A DNA stretch of 64,000 nt, taken from assembly GCA_000310025.1 (NCBI GenBank), contig FN649735.1, forward strand, positions 3,617,146 through 3,681,145. Reading direction: 5' to 3'. Both the position numbers and the translations under genes were made by a program. This document shows, piece by piece, positions 37,590 through 45,128 of this stretch (position 1 is the stretch's first letter; every line of letters begins with the position of its first letter). The stretch comes from Ectocarpus siliculosus (taxonomy: Eukaryota > Sar > Phaeophyceae > Ectocarpales > Ectocarpaceae). The notes below the pieces were generated by a model. The model was given only the letters and a program-made list of their open reading frames with translations. It did not search any database and was not told the origin of the DNA.

Positions 37590-39500
37590 ATGGAGGACAT
37601 CGACCTCTCCGCCCTCAGCGGGGAAGAGCTACAACAAAAAGTGGAGGAGATCGTCCAGCAACGAGTGCAAGCCGAACTCGAAGCCAACAGGATCAACGAG
37701 GGTGAAGTCACCATTGCCCAACCACCAGCCGGCAACCCAGCCACTCCAACCGGCAACCCAGTCCCACCTACTGGCAACCAACCATCACCCTCCAGCCAGG
37801 GTACACCAGCCACATTCAACGACCCCAGCAGCGTCGCACACATCGTGGCGCAAGCGGCCAAGGCGACAGCTGAGGCCATCGCTCAACAACAGGGCTTTGC
37901 CCGCTCAGGCACGTTACGTGTCAATCCAGGCTCAGAAATCGAACCTTGGCTTGGTAGTGTAAAGAAGGAGCAGGACTTGTACATTATGTTTGATATTTTT
38001 CGTGGTAAGATGATTTCATATTTTCAGGAGGAGGGTGTGCATGATGCGTTGGAACTGGAGGTCGAGGTCAAGGTCGGGAAGAGGGGTGTGAATGTAGGAG
38101 ACCTTCGGAGACTTTTTGGAAATGAAGTGGTAGACAAGTCTTTCAAACTGTGGAATATCCTCATAAGCAAGGTTATGTATCCCCCGATTCAGAGCTTGAT
38201 TCTGGCGTGTGAGAGTCCCCAAAAGGGCTGGAAAATAGTGACCGAGTTCTATCAGGAGAAAAAGCAGTCAGAAAAGTCGAGGTTGGAGCAGGACTGGAAG
38301 GAGTTGGAGATGAAAGAGTCCGAGAGTCCACAGGATTACATTGCCCGCTCAGAGGCCCTTCGCCTGCGTCTCGCATCTGTAGGCACGATTAAGGATGAAA
38401 CAGATGCCAACAAAGACATTGCTCGTGGCCTTCCCTCTTCGTTGTATGCCGTGCAAAAAGGAATACTGCTTGCCCATGATGTCCTGACGTTGCGTACCCT
38501 TGAGACTGTGGTGAGGGACGCCCACGTGGAGATGGAGCGCGAGAGGAGCAAGGGGGAGAGGCGCGAGGTGGAGCTCGCTCTCGCCGCATCCGGCATGAGC
38601 CGGCGCGGCGGGGGCAGTGGGGGGGCATCCTGGGGTCAAGACGGCGGTCAGGCAGCAGCTGGCGGCCAAAATCGTGACGGAGAGAAGAAAAATAATGACG
38701 TGTTCAACGACGACCCCGGCGGATTTTGCCGCTACCACCAGTCCGAGCTTCACACCAACGAGCAGTGTCGTCTCCAGCAGCAACTGCGGCGTGCGCGTTC
38801 GAGAGAGGGCGCCGAGGAACGTCGCTCGGGCGGCGGTAGCCAGCGAGGGGGTAGACCGCCGCCGGGACCCGGCCGCGGTGGCGGGCGATGGGTGAGGATA
38901 GAGCAGCAGCACCACACCGGTCATGGTGGCGGTGGCTGGAGCCAAGCCTCACCCCCCCCGCGACCTCTTCGTGGACGTGGGCCTGGTGGTCGTCTGGGGC
39001 GTCACCCGGGGGGTCGTGGGCCCGCGGGACGCCACAGCAGCGACGGGCGTGCCGAGAGAGATCGGGCAGGGAGAGGCCCGGGGCACGCGCGTTCTGGCCA
39101 CGGAAGAGAGCAGGCGTACGTTGTGTACTACGCCCACGATGATGGTGGCTACTACGAAGATTACGGCGACTACGACGAAGGCTACTCCTACGACGACGGC
39201 TACCACGACGCCGGGTACGCCCACTACGCCGGCGGCGGGGACAGCTACAGCTACTCCTCCGGGTACGAAGACAGCCGTTCATCTGACGGCGGGATCCACT
39301 ACGTCTACTACCCTCCCGCCGGTCAAGATTCATCATCCGAGCAGCCACGTCAGCCCCCCCCCGCGGGCAGCAGCAGCACCGCTTCCTCCTCGTCCTCTGC
39401 CCCTTCTCCTGGCGCGCCTCCATCTTCGGGCTACCCTCCACCTCTGCACGGCACAATCGGTGCCCCTAGGCAAGTCTCACCCCGAAGATTTTTTTGGTAG
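37590..39500 (+). CDS. gag: Copia Gag polyprotein
   Basis: 636 codons from an ATG in good context (CACCATGG) to TAG. The N-terminal ~130 residues are Pro/Thr/Asn-rich. A central helical region (~150-330, with DWKELEMKESESPQDYIARS) is the capsid-like part that assembles particles around the element RNA. A zinc knuckle of unusual type, C-x2-H-x4-H-x4-C, lies at ~380-393 (CRYHQSELHTNEQC), followed by an Arg/Gly-rich nucleic-acid-binding region. The C-terminus (~510-610) is rich in Tyr, Asp, Gly and Ser (YYEDYGDYDEGYSYDDGY) and ends in a Ser/Pro tail. The frame ends just after a T7 run; pol is in the -1 (+2) frame 54 nt downstream. A +1 frame stays open across this boundary to 39603. Confidence 0.9.
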   Translation: MEDIDLSALSGEELQQKVEEIVQQRVQAELEANRINEGEVTIAQPPAGNPATPTGNPVPPTGNQPSPSSQGTPATFNDPSSVAHIVAQAAKATAEAIAQQQGFARSGTLRVNPGSEIEPWLGSVKKEQDLYIMFDIFRGKMISYFQEEGVHDALELEVEVKVGKRGVNVGDLRRLFGNEVVDKSFKLWNILISKVMYPPIQSLILACESPQKGWKIVTEFYQEKKQSEKSRLEQDWKELEMKESESPQDYIARSEALRLRLASVGTIKDETDANKDIARGLPSSLYAVQKGILLAHDVLTLRTLETVVRDAHVEMERERSKGERREVELALAASGMSRRGGGSGGASWGQDGGQAAAGGQNRDGEKKNNDVFNDDPGGFCRYHQSELHTNEQCRLQQQLRRARSREGAEERRSGGGSQRGGRPPPGPGRGGGRWVRIEQQHHTGHGGGGWSQASPPPRPLRGRGPGGRLGRHPGGRGPAGRHSSDGRAERDRAGRGPGHARSGHGREQAYVVYYAHDDGGYYEDYGDYDEGYSYDDGYHDAGYAHYAGGGDSYSYSSGYEDSRSSDGGIHYVYYPPAGQDSSSEQPRQPPPAGSSSTASSSSSAPSPGAPPSSGYPPPLHGTIGAPRQVSPRRFFW

Positions 39501-39553
39501 GATAGGAGTGACGATTGGAGTTGAGTCTGCTGCGTCTGCTTCGTCTTTGCTGA

Positions 39554-42265
39554 GTGTGGAATCTAGTGAGGGGCCGCCTGGTAGCGAGAGATGGGGTAGC
39601 TGATTCAGGTGCAAGCAACAGTTTTACCAACAGTAGTCTACACATGTACGATCTGCAGGAGATCCCTGCAAATAGGAAGTATGTCGTCGTAGGTGATGGT
39701 CGACTGCTAGAAGTGCAAGCTATCGGTAGCATCAACCTTAGTTTCTTTCAGGAGGATGAGAACGGTGAAAAAACGACGATGTGTGTTAAGCTGACTGACG
39801 TGTCTGTAGTAGAGAACCTGAGCTTCAATTTGTTTTCAACGCATGCAGTTTCTCGAAAGCAACAAATCCTGCACGACGAGCGTGGTGCAACCCTCCAAAA
39901 TGGACTGCTATTTGCTAGGGAGGAAAAAGCGTCTGCAGCATATGCCATGCGCTTACCATACGACCCATCTGCAACTATAGTAGACTCTTCTGCTTTGCCT
40001 GCATTCGTGACTGCCCCCGATTCCGCCCCCGCCGTTGGCTCCACGCGTTCCCCTTCCCAAAAAGGGGGCTCCGCGGAATCATTGGTGTCCGTGTTGCGTT
40101 TCCCTCCCGCTGGCTCTGCTAGCGTAGTACCTTCGAGTGAGAGTGTCACGCCCGCTGGTCCCACCAGCGTAGTACCTTCGACTGATAGCGTCACGCCCAC
40201 TGGTCCCACCAGTGTAGTACCTGCGAGTGAGAGCGTCCCGCCCGCCGGCTCTGCCGGCGTAGTACCTTCTTCGGCGTCCGAGTTTGTTTGTGTGGGTACT
40301 TTTCCGGGTATGGATCTTGGAGACACGAGTGTGCTCACCGACGAGCAGCTCATGGATGGCTATGATGACACCCCGTATCAAGAGTTTTTCCCCGCGTTTA
40401 TCCCTGAGACTGATGCTGCGAATGTAGCTGCTGTTTTGGATAGCATTGATGGGGGTGCTGATTTTGACTTCGGTGCGGCCGCGCTTGGCCCTGGTGCGTC
40501 CCCGTTTGCTCTTGGTTCGACTGAAAAGTCCGTTGACATCAACCGCTTCCACCGCTCCCTTGCCCACGCTTGCGAGCCCCTTTTGAGAGAAACCGCCCAG
40601 CAGAGAGGCATCGTGCTCACCGGCAAGCTGGAACCGTGCACGGACTGCATGAAGGCGAAGGGCAGGCGAGGGTCGGTGCCGCGGGGGCCGGGAGCGCGGG
40701 CGTCCAAGTCACTCGGGCGTGTTCACCTGGACTTGTGTGGACCGCTGGTGCCTTCCCTGGGCGGCAACCTCTACCTGTTCGTCGCCGTCGACAGCGCCTC
40801 GCGGTGGAACAAGGTCTACGGTCTCCGGCGGAAGTCCGACGCGCTGGCGGCAACGAAAAGGCTGCTGGCGGACGTGGGGCGGTACGACCTCGGGCGCATC
40901 GAGTGTTTCCGCGTCGACAACGGCACCGAGTGGACCCGTGGCGACTTCCGGCAATTCTGCGACGACAACGGCATCGGCGTCGAGTTCACCCCGCCCGGCA
41001 CTCCGAAGTACAACGGCGTCGTCGAGAGCGCCATCTGGCGGATTATGAAGGCCGGCATGGCCGCCCGCCGCAGCGCTGGCCGTGTGTTCAACGTCGACTT
41101 CGCCTCCATCCCCGGCCTCGACGAGCGCGGTGACCGTCTTTGGATGGAATCGGCGAAGTGGGCCGCCGACGCTCTTAACCAGTCGGCGACCAAGGCCAAC
41201 CCCGGGCGGCGCTCGCCGCACGAGATGTTCACCGGCGAGCAAGGGCCGTTCCGCGTGCTGCCGTTCTTCCAGCCCGGCTTCATGCGCGAGGATCGCCGCA
41301 CCAAGCTCGACGACCAGGCCACCCTCTGCTTCTACCTGAACGGCGGCGACAACCACCCGAGCGGCACCGTCAAGGTCCTCAAGGCGTCCACCGGTCGCGT
41401 CGTCTACACCAACAACGTGTCGTGGGTGACGTCGGCGCCAGCCGGCGAGGGGGGTTCCGCTGGTATCACCGCTGCACCGACACCCCCCCCGTTCACGCCG
41501 CCGGTCGTCTCGATCAACTTTGGCCCAGCACCGACGCCTTCGACTGCCGCAACGCCACCTGCCGCAACGCCGCCGCCAGCGACCACGCCGCCGTCCGCTC
41601 CCACGCCTTCACAGCCGCCCTCTGCCACTTCGCCGCCACCGTCGGCGACCCCCGCCCCTGGCCAGCCGTCTTCTGCCTCTTCGCCGTCACCGTTGGCGAC
41701 CCTCGATCCAGACCAGCCGCCGCCGCCGGACCCCGCGATGCCCCCGCTTACGGCTCACGCCATGCGGCAGCTTCGCCCGGGTACAAAGGCCGAGGGTATG
41801 ATAGACCCGCGGCTGCCAAGCCGAACGAGATCGGGCACGAGGCACAGCACAGGACTCATCTCGATGCTAGACAAGAACACTCTGGTGTCGATGCTGGAGG
41901 CTCGGAGCGCGGTGGATGAGGAGCGCAGGGAGCTGGGGGGGGCGGAGGCCGGAGAGCCGGGGGGAGCGGGGGCCGGAGAACAGGCGGGAGCACTCGCAGC
42001 GGTGGACCCGGGGGCTGGAGGAGCGGGCTTTCCACTCGCATTTGCCACGCTCCTCGCCAACCGGGAAGACATCGACGCCACGCTGCGAGACCAGCGCCCG
42101 CCGGAGCAACGCCCTGACCTTCCTCACTGCCAGGCCAGCGACCTTCGTGTCCCCAAGAGCTACAAAGAGGCCATGGCGTCGGAGCACCGGCACCTTTGGA
42201 GCGACTCTATGCAAAGGGAGTTTTACGGCTTGTTGGAAGCAGGGACTTTTACTCCGGCGAAGTAG
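39554..42265 (+). CDS. pol: Copia Pol, protease-integrase part
   Basis: 903 codons to TAG at 42263-42265; no ATG at the start of the open frame, so it is expected to be made by recoding or splicing from gag. The aspartic protease motif DSGAS lies near residue 17. A spacer (~190-245) contains three to four tandem ~17-residue repeats around P-x-G-x-x-S/T-V-V-P-S. The integrase HHCC zinc finger starts near residue 329 (HRSLAHAC...CTDC); the catalytic core has HLDLCGPL, RVDNGTEW and NGVVESAIWR as the D, D, E triad. After the integrase comes a Pro/Thr/Ser-rich linker (~630-740) and an acidic Gly/Glu stretch. The frame then reaches the start of the RT region and stops at TAG, with the same frame continuing. 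Confidence 0.9.
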   Translation: MWNLVRGRLVARDGVADSGASNSFTNSSLHMYDLQEIPANRKYVVVGDGRLLEVQAIGSINLSFFQEDENGEKTTMCVKLTDVSVVENLSFNLFSTHAVSRKQQILHDERGATLQNGLLFAREEKASAAYAMRLPYDPSATIVDSSALPAFVTAPDSAPAVGSTRSPSQKGGSAESLVSVLRFPPAGSASVVPSSESVTPAGPTSVVPSTDSVTPTGPTSVVPASESVPPAGSAGVVPSSASEFVCVGTFPGMDLGDTSVLTDEQLMDGYDDTPYQEFFPAFIPETDAANVAAVLDSIDGGADFDFGAAALGPGASPFALGSTEKSVDINRFHRSLAHACEPLLRETAQQRGIVLTGKLEPCTDCMKAKGRRGSVPRGPGARASKSLGRVHLDLCGPLVPSLGGNLYLFVAVDSASRWNKVYGLRRKSDALAATKRLLADVGRYDLGRIECFRVDNGTEWTRGDFRQFCDDNGIGVEFTPPGTPKYNGVVESAIWRIMKAGMAARRSAGRVFNVDFASIPGLDERGDRLWMESAKWAADALNQSATKANPGRRSPHEMFTGEQGPFRVLPFFQPGFMREDRRTKLDDQATLCFYLNGGDNHPSGTVKVLKASTGRVVYTNNVSWVTSAPAGEGGSAGITAAPTPPPFTPPVVSINFGPAPTPSTAATPPAATPPPATTPPSAPTPSQPPSATSPPPSATPAPGQPSSASSPSPLATLDPDQPPPPDPAMPPLTAHAMRQLRPGTKAEGMIDPRLPSRTRSGTRHSTGLISMLDKNTLVSMLEARSAVDEERRELGGAEAGEPGGAGAGEQAGALAAVDPGAGGAGFPLAFATLLANREDIDATLRDQRPPEQRPDLPHCQASDLRVPKSYKEAMASEHRHLWSDSMQREFYGLLEAGTFTPAK

Positions 42266-42271
42266 CAACTA
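42263..42271 (+). promoter_or_regulatory. Stop codon in readthrough-type context
   Basis: UAG-CAA-CUA fits the consensus UAG-CAR-YYA known from tobamovirus-type translational readthrough. It is the only stop between the protease-integrase and RT-RNase H parts of an otherwise open pol frame. Whether it is functional readthrough or a CAG-to-TAG nonsense change cannot be told from one copy. Confidence 0.5.
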
Positions 42272-43687
42272 GTGGAGAACGCAATTAACGCTAAGTGGGT
42301 ATTCGATTGGAAGGCAGATGAATTTGGATGGCCCACTAAGGTGAAGTCGAGACTTGTAGCGAGAGGTGATATGCAGAGAGAGTACATTGACTTTGGAGAG
42401 CTGTACGCGCCTACCGTTTCTGTTTCGTGTGTTAGGATGTTGGCTGCGTTGGCGTGCGAGTTAAATCTCGACTTGTGTCATTTCGATATTGAGCAAGCTT
42501 TTGTGCGCTCGGAGTTGGAGGAAGACGTGTACATGCGTTTGCCACAGGGATGTGGAGCTCTATCTGGAATGATTGTAAAACTAGGCAAGAGTCTGTATGG
42601 CTTGAGACAGGCATCTAGGCAGTGGCATGCAATGCTGAAGAGGTGTTTAGTGGCGTTAGGTTTTGAGCAGTGCATGGCCGATGCTTGTGTGTTTCGTTTG
42701 ATTGAGGATGGATGTGTTGTTTTGATTTTGGTAGTACACGTAGATGACATTTTTGCTGTGGGAGAGAGGGAGAGATGTGATAAGTTTGGCGCCGACCTTA
42801 ACAAGTCCGTGCCAGTGAAGAACCTGGGAGAGTTGAGATGGTATTCTGGGTGCTTTTACGAGAGGAACAAGGAGACCGGAAGGTTGACGATTTCTCAGCA
42901 GACTTTCGCGGACGAGCTAGCAGCAGAATATGGAGTAGTGGGAGGTAAGAGCGTTCCGATGTCTTCGGGGGTGAAGCTTTCTGATTTTGATGCGGATGAG
43001 GTGGCGACAGACTTTCCGTTTCGTGAGCTGGTAGGATCGTTGATGTGGCTGGCGACTCAAACTAGGCCAGACATTGCGAATGCTGTAAGGGCAGTAGCTA
43101 GGTATTGCGCATCTCCGAAGCTGGTACACTGGAATGCAGCGATGGATATTTTAGGCTATGCGAGGAGGACGAGTCACTTTGGTATTTCGTTTCAGAGGGG
43201 TACAGTAGAAGGATTCAGCTTGCAGGGGTACGCTGATGCGGACTTTGCAAGCAAGGCAGCAGACCGTAGGTCGGTATCAGGGGGAATCGTGACGTGTGGA
43301 GGAGGCGCTGTGTCTTGGTTTTCCAGAACGCAAAAGTGCGTCACGCTTTCGACGACAGAAGCAGAGTACGTCGCGCTTGGTGACATAGTGAAGGAGATTT
43401 TGTTTTTGAGGCAGATTTGGCGTTTCATGTTGCCGCAGGTCGGCATGCCGTGTATCCCCGTCTTCGAGGACAACCAGTGGGCGATTCAACTAGCGCAGAA
43501 CCCCATCTCAAACTCGAACTCGAAGCACATAGATGTAAGGCACCATTTTCTCAGGGAACTGGTAGAGCGGAAGGAAATTTCGGTGATCCACGTGCCGTCT
43601 CCGTACCAGCGTGCAGATTTTCTCACGAAGAGCTTGCCGAAGGACGCTTTCGAGTCTCACCGTGATTTTGCAATGAATTTGGCATGA
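42266..43687 (+). CDS. pol: Copia Pol, reverse transcriptase-RNase H part
   Basis: 474 codons in the same frame as the protease-integrase part, directly after the TAG, ending TGA at 43685. The reverse transcriptase begins NAINAKWVFDWKADE, continues with KSRLVARGD, FDIEQAFVRSELEEDVYM and QGCGALSG, and has the catalytic box HVDD (near pol residue 1062; Y-V-D-D in most elements). RNase H follows with GYADADFASKAADRRS, STTEAEYVAL and FEDNQWAIQLAQNP. The C-terminal segment SKHIDVRHHFLRE and ADFLTKSLP is typical of copia. All core motifs are intact. It depends on readthrough of the preceding TAG unless internal initiation occurs (an in-frame GTG is at 42272, the first ATG at 42371). Confidence 0.92.
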   Translation, partial: QLVENAINAKWVFDWKADEFGWPTKVKSRLVARGDMQREYIDFGELYAPTVSVSCVRMLAALACELNLDLCHFDIEQAFVRSELEEDVYMRLPQGCGALSGMIVKLGKSLYGLRQASRQWHAMLKRCLVALGFEQCMADACVFRLIEDGCVVLILVVHVDDIFAVGERERCDKFGADLNKSVPVKNLGELRWYSGCFYERNKETGRLTISQQTFADELAAEYGVVGGKSVPMSSGVKLSDFDADEVATDFPFRELVGSLMWLATQTRPDIANAVRAVARYCASPKLVHWNAAMDILGYARRTSHFGISFQRGTVEGFSLQGYADADFASKAADRRSVSGGIVTCGGGAVSWFSRTQKCVTLSTTEAEYVALGDIVKEILFLRQIWRFMLPQVGMPCIPVFEDNQWAIQLAQNPISNSNSKHIDVRHHFLRELVERKEISVIHVPSPYQRADFLTKSLPKDAFESHRDFAMNLA

Positions 43688-43930
43688 ACATTTTATTGTT
43701 TTTCTGATTGGTTGTGTTTTGGTTTTGTTTTGTTTCTCGTTTTGTTTCCCGTTTTCTTTCATTTCTCGCGCCAAGTATTTGTTACGCGCGATGCAGTATT
43801 CATGTTCCTTTGAATTGTTTTTCCCTCTTATGTTATTCTGGTCGAGTATTGATGGCATACATTCTTGGAGAGATGTATTTTGGTTGAGATATCGAGTGTT
43901 CGCGAAGTTTTCAGTGAATAACTGTTGCGA

Positions 43931-43940
43931 GCAGGGGGGA
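43931..43940 (+). other. Polypurine tract
   Basis: GCAGGGGGGA directly upstream of the 3' LTR, the expected primer for plus-strand synthesis. Confidence 0.8.
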
Positions 43941-44265
43941 TGTTAGATATACTCGCAGCAGTATCTGGTCGTGAGGATCCCAGGGGGATACGTGTTGGGA
44001 ATTTCGTGTGTTGCAGGGTACCATCGGTGCGGTCACGGGGACCCTTTTGGCGTGGTTGGTGCGATGAAGCTTGCGTGCGTGCTGCGCTCACTTCTTCCTC
44101 TCTCTCTCCACCACCACCACCGTCTCTCTCCAATCAAGTTTCCTTCTCCCACTCTCTCTCCAACTCTCTCTCAATCTCTCTCTCTCGGCCTAACACGGCC
44201 GACTACCCAGTGCCCCAAGTAACGTCCAGAACGTGCTTGCTGCACCCCGCGTAGTTTACCTTTCA
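43941..44265 (+). repeat. 3' LTR of copia element
   Basis: 325 bp, same ends and, by direct reading, the same sequence as 37170-37494. It is followed by the ATAGA duplication. Confidence 0.96.
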
Positions 44266-44270
44266 ATAGA
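44266..44270. repeat. Target-site duplication, right copy
   Basis: ATAGA directly after the 3' LTR, matching 37165-37169. Confidence 0.95.
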
Positions 44271-45128
44271 CTACTATACAGAAAAAAGTTGCGCCGTCCT
44301 GATTTGATGGCGGCCGTTCATCTGCACGAGTAGTGGTAGACTACATCCAGACGAAGCATCCCTTCCTACATGCAGTGGGAATGTACTGCAGATTGTTGCG
44401 TTGATTAGAGATGCGCCTCAAGTGTTCGATCACGAATGCTGTTCGTGTTCGTTTTGTGTCTCTCTGTCTGGTTCTGGCGACGGATGGCCGCGTTAATACG
44501 AAAATGATTTCTCATCTCTCCGTTCTTGGCCAGGTTCGGAACTCGCACACATCACCTCAGCCTACACACGCAACAAGCCTCCTCCATACAGCTCACCCGA
44601 ACCAGCTCTCGCTCTTCTATGGATCGGCCCCGTTCCAAAGCGAAGCCGCTCTCTTGCCACCATGTGACCTACATTCGATCAAATTCAAATTTCCGAAAGC
44701 AATTTGATGGAGACCCGGCAAAGACCATTTCCTCAAGAAACCCGGGGTTGTACCTTATTCATCCCCGGATACGGAATTCTTCGTGATTACACAAGTGTAT
44801 GCACAACGTCCTCGTGCGCGTAGTCTATTAGATAGCTGAGCAGCACGAAACATTGCACTTTCTGCCTGTCACAGTAGCACAGCGGGAGCGGGGAGCTGGA
44901 TGTGAAGGGCGGTCCTTGGTTGGTACTCAGTCTTACATAGGTGGGGCGTCAAATCTTCGTGTATGCTAGCTGCGAGCCCCCCGCTGGTAGTCTCTTGTTA
45001 ATTTCGCCGCTCCTCTGCTCCTGCCACTAGTCCAACTCTCTAGCTTCCCAGGTACCAGATGCGCCAGCCGCTTGGCCACAGGATAGGGTAAACAGCACAC
45101 AGAGGGGGAAAGAGACATCAGGCTAACA
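44271..45128. other. Upstream region of TAF6
   Basis: 858 bp between the copia element and the TAF6 start; it should hold the TAF6 5' UTR and proximal promoter. No other gene or notable repeat was seen. Confidence 0.45.

Larger units (their letters stand above)
37170..44265 (+). mobile_element. Full-length Ty1/copia LTR retrotransposon
   Basis: 7,096 bp bounded by two 325-bp LTRs (TG...CA ends) that read identical by eye, flanked by the perfect duplication ATAGA. Internal order is leader, gag (37590-39500), then one pol frame (39554-43687) with protease, integrase, reverse transcriptase and RNase H in copia order, a purine-rich tract, and the 3' LTR. The only in-frame interruption of pol is a TAG at 42263. 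The LTR identity implies a recent insertion. It lies between the divergent CHD and TAF6 genes, in TAF6 orientation. Confidence 0.96.

Noticed and set aside
41422-42272. Long alternative-frame ORFs (plus and minus) over copia integrase and linker
   Set aside because: They are GC-rich shadows of the conserved pol frame and carry no recognisable motifs.
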